Shown in pieces: positions 57,422-64,000 of a DNA stretch of 64,000 nt (position 1 is the stretch's first letter; every line of letters starts with the position of its first letter). The position numbers were made by a program, and so were the translations under genes. This DNA comes from Bifidobacterium saguini DSM 23967 (GTDB lineage Bacteria > Actinomycetota > Actinomycetes > Actinomycetales > Bifidobacteriaceae): positions 124,001 to 188,000 of the forward strand of contig NZ_JGZN01000008.1 in assembly GCF_000741715.1 (NCBI RefSeq), written 5' to 3'. The notes under the pieces are model-generated. The model did not search any database. It was not told the DNA's origin and saw only the letters and a list, made by a program, of their open reading frames with translations.

Positions 57422-58381
57422 GGACTGCCAGCCTTTGGCAACCTTGACGTGAAGGTCGAGCTTGGCTTTTTGGCCTACGATACGGTTGACCGGCGTGCGC
57501 AGTTTCTTCTTGACATAAGTCAGGTTGGAAGCACCCTTGCCAATGATGATCGGCTTCTGGGAGTCACGCTCCACATAAATGGACACATGAACTTGTGCCT
57601 TGCCGTCATATCCAGCGCCGGTCTCGTTGTCTTCCGGATAATCGATGGAATCCACCACCACTGCCAGCGAGTGCGGCAGCTCATCATCCAGTGCTTCCAG
57701 GAATGTGCCACGAATCAGTTCGGCAATGGTCTCTTCCGGACGTTCCTCGCTGATCTGGTCATCTGGATACATCTGCGGGCCTTCAGGCATGTGTTCAATC
57801 AGCACATTCTTGACTTCCGCCAAATTGTCATGTTCCAAAGCGCTCACCGGCACAATATCTGCAAAATCAGCGAACGCATTGATTTCCATGAGCTTATTAA
57901 TCAGCTCAGTACGATTCAATTCGTCGATTTTGGTCACAATGGCAATCAGCGGCACCTTCCACGCGAACGTACCATCGTCGCGCTTGGTCGCAAAATCGGA
58001 ACGCAGACGAGACAAAATGCGCTTGTCGCCAGGGCCGATTTCCTGATCAGCCGGCAGCAGGAATGCCACTTCATCCACATCGGACAAGGATTCTTCAACC
58101 ACGTCATTCAAGCGCTGGCCGAGTAGTGTGCGCGGGCGATGAATACCAGGCGTATCCACCAGCACCAGCTGTGCATGGTCGGTGGTCAAGATGCCGCGAA
58201 TGGCCTTACGCGTGGTTTCCGGGCGGGAGGATGCGATAGCGATCTGCTTGCCGATAAGAGCATTGATCAACGTGGACTTGCCCACATTTGGGCGGCCCAC
58301 CACCGCTACGAAACCGGAACGGTACGGCACGTCCTGCGCTGCCGGTTCGTTGGCATTGACTGTATTGTTCTGATCGCTCAT
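57389..58381 (-). CDS. era: GTPase Era
   Basis: 330 residues. G1 GRPNVGKSTLINAL (near 30), switch TTRKAIRGI, G3 DTPG, G4 TKID, then the C-terminal KH domain (GKGASNLTYVKKKLRTPVNRIVGQKAKLDLHVKVAKGW) that binds the 16S rRNA 3' end. ATG 58381 has AAGGAG at a proper distance and lies one base from the stop of the upstream CBS gene; the longer frame to 58411 lies inside that gene. The last nine codons and stop are duplicated downstream next to element E2. Confidence 0.97.
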   Translation of the reverse strand: MSDQNNTVNANEPAAQDVPYRSGFVAVVGRPNVGKSTLINALIGKQIAIASSRPETTRKAIRGILTTDHAQLVLVDTPGIHRPRTLLGQRLNDVVEESLSDVDEVAFLLPADQEIGPGDKRILSRLRSDFATKRDDGTFAWKVPLIAIVTKIDELNRTELINKLMEINAFADFADIVPVSALEHDNLAEVKNVLIEHMPEGPQMYPDDQISEERPEETIAELIRGTFLEALDDELPHSLAVVVDSIDYPEDNETGAGYDGKAQVHVSIYVERDSQKPIIIGKGASNLTYVKKKLRTPVNRIVGQKAKLDLHVKVAKGWQSDPKQLEKLGF

Positions 58382-58382
58382 C

Positions 58383-59828
58383 TCACTCCTTGCTGGCGGT
58401 CGAATCGTCATTGGCGGTATGTTCGCCGTCTTCCTCGCTGGTCTTGCTATCTTCCTCGTCGCCCTCGACGTGCGCCGGCTCCACCACGATGGTGGAGACC
58501 TTCTTGCGTCGACCGGCCGAATCCACTGCGGTCAAGCGCAAGCCGCGTGTCACCGCCGAGGCTCCAACTATCGGGACCCGGCCAATAAGCTTGGTCAGCA
58601 AACCGTACACCGTATCAACATCGTCCTCGTCGATATCGATTTCGAAAATCTCCTCAAGATCGGCGATAGGCGTGCGTGCAGGCATCTTCCATTTGTTGTC
58701 ACCGATTTTTTCCGGCTCATTACGCTGAGTACGATCGTGCTCATCTTCAAGTTCGCCCACGATTTGTTCGAGCGTATCCTCGATGGTCACCATACCGGCA
58801 ATGCCGCCATATTCGTCCACGACCACAGCCACATGCTGACGGGAACGCTGCATTTCGTGGAATAAATCATCCACCGGCTTGGATTCGGGAACCAGCAATG
58901 GCTGGCGGACGATGGACTCAACTTCACGGTCCAGCGCAGCCGGATTGAAGGCGGTGGCACGCACGGCATCCTTCAGATAAGCCACGCCAATCAAATCGTC
59001 CACATCCTCGCCGATAACCGGCACGCGGGAGAAGCCGGAACGTGAGAATAACTTCAGGGCGGAAGCCAGTGTGGTGCCGCGCTCCATGCAAATCATATCG
59101 GTGCGAGGCACCATGATTTCGCGCGTCAACGTATCCGAAAGCGTCAGTACATTGCGCAGCATTTCGGAAACCTCAGGATCGAAATCGTTGGATTCCACGA
59201 GTCGGTCAATAGCGGCCTTGCCCTGTTCGAGCTGTATTTTCTCCAGCTCCTCATCATCGGACAAATCCGAATCCTTGGAGCGCCTATTCTGCGCTTTGCC
59301 GCTTTTCTCCGAACCGATGCGCGCGAATGGCGTGAGCTTGCAGCCCAGCGATACGATGCGCGAATGCGCCAGCATGATATCTACCGGCTTGGCCATGCCT
59401 GCAGTACGTGGGCGCACCAGCACGGAAACCACGGCCACGATAATCGCAAACAGGAATCCAATCAGCAGGCTCGCCCACAGAGGAGCATCCCACAGACTGG
59501 TGATGGAATAGACCAGTACACCGTCGAGAACATTGCAAGTGATGCGGAAGAACGCGCAGCTGCCTGCAGTGGCATATCGGTTGGCGATAAGCCGCTGTAC
59601 ACGGTGAATCTTGTCGATTTTCTTCATCTTGAGGAACTGGCTTGCCTCTGAATCGGTTTGCACCTCAAGAATCAGATTGTTCAAACTGGCACGAGTCACA
59701 CGAGCCACTGCGCCTTCAGCTGCGGCCATAGTCAGCGAAAGCCATACGAAAATGGCTGCGGCTACAACCAGGACAACGGTAAGTGCAATAACGGTGGTAC
59801 TGAGATACTCCATAATGTTGGATGCCAT
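58383..59828 (-). CDS. CNNM/CorC-family membrane protein with CBS domains (hemolysin-like)
   Basis: 481 residues. An N-terminal DUF21/CNNM membrane domain has three or four spans (VIALTVVLVVAAAIFVWLSL near 12; two more near 95-145). The linker is followed by paired CBS domains (MVPRTDMICMERGTTLASALKLFSRSGFSRVPVIGEDVDDLIGVAYLKD; QRSRQHVAVVVDEYGGIAGMVTIEDTLEQIVGELEDEHD), the CorC_HlyC domain, and an acidic low-complexity tail. The family is linked to Mg/Co efflux, not proven haemolysis. It is in operon with ybeY upstream and era downstream, a conserved arrangement. Confidence 0.92.
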   Translation of the reverse strand: MASNIMEYLSTTVIALTVVLVVAAAIFVWLSLTMAAAEGAVARVTRASLNNLILEVQTDSEASQFLKMKKIDKIHRVQRLIANRYATAGSCAFFRITCNVLDGVLVYSITSLWDAPLWASLLIGFLFAIIVAVVSVLVRPRTAGMAKPVDIMLAHSRIVSLGCKLTPFARIGSEKSGKAQNRRSKDSDLSDDEELEKIQLEQGKAAIDRLVESNDFDPEVSEMLRNVLTLSDTLTREIMVPRTDMICMERGTTLASALKLFSRSGFSRVPVIGEDVDDLIGVAYLKDAVRATAFNPAALDREVESIVRQPLLVPESKPVDDLFHEMQRSRQHVAVVVDEYGGIAGMVTIEDTLEQIVGELEDEHDRTQRNEPEKIGDNKWKMPARTPIADLEEIFEIDIDEDDVDTVYGLLTKLIGRVPIVGASAVTRGLRLTAVDSAGRRKKVSTIVVEPAHVEGDEEDSKTSEEDGEHTANDDSTASKE

Positions 59829-59840
59829 CCTTATGTGTTG

Positions 59841-60389
59841 TTATTTGGCGTTCAAATCACGGCCGCTGCCATGCGCGGCATCATATAAAGCCAACGCATC
59901 CGGCGTTCCGGCTGGCAGTGTGGCTTGCACATTGGCGTCTTGGCGCAATGCAAAGAAGGTAAGCAGCAGTTGACGTTGGAGTCCAAACATCTGCCGTTCC
60001 TGATCTGGCGTTACATGATCGTATCCGAGCAGATGCAGTATGCCGTGGATGGTGAGCAGCAGCATTTCCTGCATGGTGCTATGCCCCGCAGCGGCGGCCT
60101 GTTGGGCGGCCACCCACGGGCAGATGACGATATCTCCCAGTACGCCTTCCATCACGGTTTTGCCATCACCTGGGCGAAGCTCATCCATCGGGAAGCTCAT
60201 CACATCGGTCGGTCCTTCAAGATTCATCCAGCGCATATGCAATTCGGCGATGGGATCGGGATCGACGAACATGATGGTCAAATCGGACTGGGTGCTCACT
60301 CGCATTTGATCGAGTACCCAGATTCCCAAATCGGAGAACACCTTTGGGTCGATGTTCCATTGGGTTTCGTTGGTTACGTCAACGCTCAT
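59841..60389 (-). CDS. ybeY: Endoribonuclease YbeY (rRNA maturation factor)
   Basis: 182 residues. The zinc site [11 protein letters not shown] (three His, near 114-124) is the UPF0054 signature, with [15 protein letters not shown] and [11 protein letters not shown] before it. It processes the 16S rRNA 3' end and takes part in ribosome quality control. The ATG overlaps the phoH stop by four bases (ATGA). Confidence 0.96.
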   Translation of the reverse strand: MSVDVTNETQWNIDPKVFSDLGIWVLDQMRVSTQSDLTIMFVDPDPIAELHMRWMNLEGPTDVMSFPMDELRPGDGKTVMEGVLGDIVICPWVAAQQAAAAGHSTMQEMLLLTIHGILHLLGYDHVTPDQERQMFGLQRQLLLTFFALRQDANVQATLPAGTPDALALYDAAHGSGRDLNAK

Positions 60390-61537
60390 TCAGTTTCCTC
60401 ACTTGAGTTTGCCGCCGCACCCGTCTGCAGATCGTGATGCCAGCCGCGGCTTTTTGCTCTATGGTCGCCGGCGATGGCAGCATGATGGTCATAAGCTGCC
60501 ACAATCTTGCCGACCAATTGGTGGCGCACAACGTCTTCATTGTTCAAATGGACGAAAGCGATATCCTCGATGTTGCCGAGAATGTGCTCTATTGTGGCCA
60601 GTCCGGAACGCGGAACCGCAAGATCCACCTGAGTGATATCACCGGTGATGACCATTCTGGTATTGAATCCCAGACGAGTCAGGAACATCTTCATCTGCTG
60701 CTCGGTGGTGTTCTGTGCCTCATCAAGAATTACAAACGCATCGTTCAGCGTACGGCCACGCATATAGGCGAGCGGCGCCACTTCAATGGTGTTGTCATCC
60801 ATATATCGCTTGAGCTGATCAGCGCCGAGCATATCGCCCAAGGCATCGTACAGCGGGCGCAGATATGGATCGACTTTGTCGTTCAAAGTGCCCGGTAGAA
60901 AACCGAGATTCTCCCCTGCTTCTACTGCAGGGCGGGTCAGAATAATACGTCGAATCTGCTTATCCTGGAATGCGCGCACGGCTTTGGCTACCGCAAGGTA
61001 TGTCTTACCGGTACCTGCCGGTCCAATACCGAATGTGATGGTATGCGATTCGATAGCATTCACATAGGCTATCTGGCCAGCCGTTTTAGCCCGCACGGGA
61101 ACGCCAGCGGCAAACGTAATCACACCAGGCACAGTCGGTTTGCGGTACAAGGAATCATGCGCGCCCGCTGAACGCGACTGGGTTCGTTCAACCGCAGACG
61201 ACTGCACCAACTTGTCGTGAGCAGGCCCATGCCCAGGATGTTCAAGACGCACATGATTCTTCAGCACATTCTGGTCAAGCATGCGTCGCACGGTATCCGC
61301 ATCCATAGGCGCGGTGTAAGCCGCTTGGATTAGCGTATGAATCAAATCCTCGGCTTGCGCCGCCTGTGCCTCGGTCTGCTTGGATCGGGACACAATGGCA
61401 ACGCGATTGCCGCGCACGATGATAGTCAAATCCGGGAATGCTCGTTCCACCTCGCGAATGACTTCGTCAACCGGCCCGAACACTGCCACCGGATCCAATT
61501 GGGATGGAACGGTAATGGTACGTGTAGTTGTTGCCAC
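60386..61537 (-). CDS. phoH: PhoH-like ATPase
   Basis: 383 residues. Walker [17 protein letters not shown] (near 180), Walker B with [49 protein letters not shown]. It is an RNA-linked P-loop ATPase of uncertain function that is almost always next to ybeY. The start is GTG 61537, with no clear ribosome site, 12 bases after the HIT gene, so translation may depend on that gene. Confidence 0.95.
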   Translation of the reverse strand: MATTTRTITVPSQLDPVAVFGPVDEVIREVERAFPDLTIIVRGNRVAIVSRSKQTEAQAAQAEDLIHTLIQAAYTAPMDADTVRRMLDQNVLKNHVRLEHPGHGPAHDKLVQSSAVERTQSRSAGAHDSLYRKPTVPGVITFAAGVPVRAKTAGQIAYVNAIESHTITFGIGPAGTGKTYLAVAKAVRAFQDKQIRRIILTRPAVEAGENLGFLPGTLNDKVDPYLRPLYDALGDMLGADQLKRYMDDNTIEVAPLAYMRGRTLNDAFVILDEAQNTTEQQMKMFLTRLGFNTRMVITGDITQVDLAVPRSGLATIEHILGNIEDIAFVHLNNEDVVRHQLVGKIVAAYDHHAAIAGDHRAKSRGWHHDLQTGAAANSSEETE

Positions 61538-61549
61538 GAAAAGCGAATC

Positions 61550-61888
61550 CTATTCGTCGAGCTTCTCACCAGTCAGCACATGCGCGTGCACGTGGAAAAC
61601 CGTTTGGCCGGCATCCAAGCCGGTGTTGAACACCAGACGGTATGCGCCGTGGAATGCTTCATCCGCGATGTGCTGGGCGACGGAAACGATGTGAGCCAAC
61701 TCTTCGGGATCAGCGGAAGCAAGCTCAGCAGCATTCGCGTAATGCTTCTTCGGCACTATCAGCACATGCACCTTGGCCTTCGGATTGATGTCCTTGAATG
61801 CATACGTGGTGTCATCCTCGTAAACCTTAGTGCTGGGAATCTCACCTGCGATGATTTTGCAGAACAAGCACTCGCTGGATTCGCTCAT
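61550..61888 (-). CDS. HIT family nucleotide hydrolase
   Basis: 112 residues. CLFCKIIAGEIPSTKVYEDD has the zinc-type Cys pair, KVHVLIVPKKHYANAAEL follows, and VFHVHAHVLTGEKLDE carries the HxHxH histidine triad. It is probably an HinT-like purine nucleoside phosphoramidase. AGGAA precedes the ATG. It is the first gene of the HIT-phoH-ybeY-CBS-era operon. Confidence 0.94.
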   Translation of the reverse strand: MSESSECLFCKIIAGEIPSTKVYEDDTTYAFKDINPKAKVHVLIVPKKHYANAAELASADPEELAHIVSVAQHIADEAFHGAYRLVFNTGLDAGQTVFHVHAHVLTGEKLDE

Positions 61889-61968
61889 CGTATTCCTCGT
61901 CTTTCTTCGGTTGTTGTACTAGGCATCAGCTTAGCGCGTGGCCATGTCTCGCTACCCGCAACGTCTCG

Positions 61969-62766
61969 TCACTCATAACGTCCCAGCGCTCGAGAGAGCA
62001 ATGACAATGCGACCGGTCCGGCAGTGGCTGCGCGAAGAATATTGCTGCCCAGTACGCAGCTGACGGCACCGGCTTGGGTGAACGCCTCCACTTCCTGTTC
62101 ACTGATGCCGCCTTCAGGCCCGACCACCACGTTCACAGTGCGAGGCTTGCCATCGGCAAGAGAACGTTCCATCAACTGTGCGACCTTGGCTTCCACGCCG
62201 CTCCATGTATCGGTGGCATCCTGATGCAGTACCACTACCAAGTCACCATGAACGCAGGCTCTGCGGCAGATAGCCACTACTTGCTTGCTGGACACGCACT
62301 CTTCCAATTGAGGTTTGAATGCACGTCGGGACTGTTCCGTAGCTGCGGTCAGCACCGCAGACCATTTCTTATCGCTGCGCCCCGCTTTCCATTTCGCGAT
62401 GGAGCGATCAGCCTGCCACGGTACAACTTGGTCAACGCCGATTTGCGTCGCCATATCGATGGCCTGCTCGTCATGGCCGGTTTTCGCCAAAGCTTGAATC
62501 AGAGCCAACCTCGTTACCGGCTCAGGCTCCCGCCATACTTCATCGACTTCGGCCAACCCGGCTTCGGGGTCGGCCATTACCGCATGAATACGAAGACCAT
62601 TACCGTCCGAAAGCTGTAGACCGTCTCCGGGCTTCAAGCGCATGGCCTGAACAGCGTGGCGCTTGATATGTGCAGGCAGCGTCAACTTCCAGCCCGCGTG
62701 CAGTTCATCACTGTTTACCGGTACGTCGTCAACCGTTGGATCGAGTAGGAATAAAGCATCAGTCAT
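61969..62766 (-). CDS. rsmE: 16S rRNA (uracil1498-N3)-methyltransferase
   Basis: 265 residues. N-terminal PUA-like domain, then the SPOUT knot with IQALAKTGHDEQAIDMATQIGVDQVVPWQADRSIAKW, and the SAM-binding VVGPEGGISEQEVEAFTQAGAVSCVLGSNILRAATAGPVALSLL. It methylates U1498 of 16S rRNA. ATG 62766 follows TAGGAG; the longer frame to 62814 lacks support and adds residues unlike the family. It is separated by 80 bases from the HIT gene. Confidence 0.94.
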   Translation of the reverse strand: MTDALFLLDPTVDDVPVNSDELHAGWKLTLPAHIKRHAVQAMRLKPGDGLQLSDGNGLRIHAVMADPEAGLAEVDEVWREPEPVTRLALIQALAKTGHDEQAIDMATQIGVDQVVPWQADRSIAKWKAGRSDKKWSAVLTAATEQSRRAFKPQLEECVSSKQVVAICRRACVHGDLVVVLHQDATDTWSGVEAKVAQLMERSLADGKPRTVNVVVGPEGGISEQEVEAFTQAGAVSCVLGSNILRAATAGPVALSLLSRALGRYE

Positions 62767-62862
62767 GACTCCTAGGCTACACGCGACACGCCGAAAGACA
62801 CGCTCAAATTGCATCCGCGTAATTTCATGCTAAAGTACTAACTCGTTGTCCAAACGACACCT

Positions 62863-62950
62863 GCCCGGGTGGCGGAATGGTAGACGCGCTAGCTTGAGGT
62901 GCTAGTGCCTATTTTTTACAGGCGTACGGGTTCAAGTCCCGTCTCGGGCA
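62863..62950 (+). tRNA. tRNA-Leu (anticodon GAG)
   Basis: 88 bases, class II. The acceptor GCCCGGG pairs with CTCGGGC (one G-T), with discriminator A. The anticodon stem CTAGC/GCTAG encloses TTGAGGT. A long variable arm (TGCCTATTTTTTACAGGCG) and the T arm ACGGG-TTCAAGT-CCCGT follow. CCA is not encoded. Confidence 0.97.
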
Positions 62951-62955
62951 CAGAT

Positions 62956-62982
62956 AAACCCCTTGCATTGCAAGGGGTTTTT
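62956..62982 (+). terminator. Intrinsic terminator of the tRNA-Leu gene
   Basis: An 11-bp stem AAACCCCTTGC/GCAAGGGGTTT with an ATT loop, followed by TT. Confidence 0.9.
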
Positions 62983-63043
62983 CAGTATCTACGCACATGG
63001 TGCGCCTCAAGAACTATTTTTCAGCAAATCCTGAGAGGATCTC

Positions 63044-63925
63044 ATGCAATTCATTACGCTTCAGTCCGTTGATGATCCGCGCGTCGAAGCGTATGCGAGC
63101 CTGACCGAGATGCAACTGCGCAACAGGCTCGAGCCGGCAAAGGGTATGTTCATCGCGGAATCCCCTAAGGTCATCGACCGTGCTCTGGCCGCTGGCCGTG
63201 AGCCACTCTCCCTTCTGGTGGAGGAGCCGTGGCTAGAGGGAATGCGCAGCACGTTCGATTTTATCGACGCCCACTGGGGTACTGAAATTCCCGTGTATGT
63301 GGCGTCTCCCGAGCAGCTGAAACGATTGACCGGTTACCGCCTCCACCGTGGTGCGCTGTGCGCCATGCGCCGCTGGCCGTTGCCCTCCGTAGCGGAAGTC
63401 TGCAAGAATGCCAGGCGCGTAGCCGTTATGGAAAACATTGTGGACCACACCAATGTTGGCGCACTGATGCGATCGGCCGCCGCACTTGACGTTGATGCAG
63501 TGTTGGTCACGCCCTCATGTGGCGATCCGCTGTACCGTCGTGCAGCGCGCGTCTCGATGGGCACGGTGTTTCAAGTCCCGTGGACACGAATCACCGGCTT
63601 GAATGATGATGGCACCGAAGACAAACACTATTGGCCATTCCGCGGCATCGACGAATTGAAATCCTTAGGATTCACCACAGTGGCTATGGCACTTGAAGAT
63701 CGATCCATCTCCTTGGAGGAGCTCACACGCCGTCTGCACGCACCACAAACCGACCCTGAGCATATCAGTAAGCTCGCTTTGATCTTCGGCACCGAGGGTG
63801 ACGGTCTCTCCCACTACACCATTGCCCGAGCTGATTTGACCGTCAAGATTCCGATGAGTCACGGAGTAGACAGTCTCAATGTGGCGGCTTCCAGTGCCGT
63901 GGCTTTCTACGCGACACGACACTAA
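63044..63925 (+). CDS. TrmH/SpoU family RNA 2'-O-methyltransferase
   Basis: 293 residues. The N-terminal substrate domain (LEPAKGMFIAESPKVIDRALAAGREPLSLLVEEPW) resembles the L30e-like domain of rRNA 2'-O-methyltransferases. The SPOUT motifs are VAVMENIVDHTNVGALMRSAAALDVDAVLV (near 128), ALIFGTEGDGLS, and DLTVKIPMSHGVDSLNVAASSAVAFY at the end. The exact RNA target is not known. GAGG lies upstream of the ATG. The last 75 bases of the window after its stop show no feature. Confidence 0.92.
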   Translation: MQFITLQSVDDPRVEAYASLTEMQLRNRLEPAKGMFIAESPKVIDRALAAGREPLSLLVEEPWLEGMRSTFDFIDAHWGTEIPVYVASPEQLKRLTGYRLHRGALCAMRRWPLPSVAEVCKNARRVAVMENIVDHTNVGALMRSAAALDVDAVLVTPSCGDPLYRRAARVSMGTVFQVPWTRITGLNDDGTEDKHYWPFRGIDELKSLGFTTVAMALEDRSISLEELTRRLHAPQTDPEHISKLALIFGTEGDGLSHYTIARADLTVKIPMSHGVDSLNVAASSAVAFYATRH

Positions 63926-64000
63926 GTCAAATATTTTTCTGCACTGCAGCGAGTCGAACAGCCTCAAAAGTTACTTTTTGCAACGATTCACACACCGAAT

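Overview
The window is chromosomal DNA of a Bifidobacterium, most likely of the B. longum/B. breve group. The evidence is moderate-to-high GC, a long series of LacI regulators beside glycoside hydrolases and ATPase-less sugar ABC transporters, a FemABX peptidoglycan bridge enzyme, a GltB/GltD pair, and strong AAGGAG-type ribosome sites with ATG, GTG and TTG starts. The species is inferred from gene content; no 16S or marker search was possible.

Layout. 0-1 kb: N-terminal part of an oligopeptide-binding lipoprotein. 1.1-7.3 kb: gltBD (ammonia assimilation). 7.6-12.8 kb: an FtsX/MacB-type ABC exporter with a divergent TetR regulator; inverted 47-bp repeats sit in both 5' leaders. 12.8-24.3 kb: a plant-glycan locus with LacI, two permeases and a binding lipoprotein, GH43, GH36 and GH28-like enzymes, and a divergent MFS transporter. 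24.3-27.2 kb: a polyphosphate kinase 2 pseudogene with three lesions, MarR, a YczE-like membrane protein and a Bcp peroxiredoxin. 27.2-28.7 kb: a LacI regulator and a 42-residue microprotein gene behind a near-consensus promoter with LacI-type palindromes. 28.9-36.3 kb: amidohydrolase, two YhgE/Pip membrane proteins, and FemABX with a G10 tract in its upstream region. 36.5-45 kb: a flavin/redox island (FMN reductase, MFS, Fe-alcohol dehydrogenase, two flavodoxin-like lipoproteins, ApbE flavin transferase, an OYE-family reductase, two TetR regulators). 45-64 kb: mostly housekeeping genes (hemW, lepA, rpsT, TRIC-type channel, ilvE, rplY, pntB/pntA, acyl-CoA ligase, era, CBS protein, ybeY, phoH, HIT, rsmE, tRNA-Leu(GAG), SpoU methyltransferase).

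The most unusual content lies in small repeats. (1) A palindrome family with arms GTATGTTCGCGC/GCGCGAAC occurs twice between genes (7.5 kb) and twice in tandem, in the same reading phase, inside apbE, where it adds about 40 residues. (2) A 51-bp core repeat occurs at 51.8 and 57.3 kb. Each copy lies between direct copies of its own flanking sequence plus an inverted copy; at 57.3 kb the duplicated sequence is the last codons of era. (3) A 47-bp double-hairpin repeat sits at several gene boundaries and appears to supply a ribosome-binding site to hemW. Other leads are the microprotein, the G10 tract before femABX, and twin operator-like palindromes between pntA and the acyl-CoA ligase gene.
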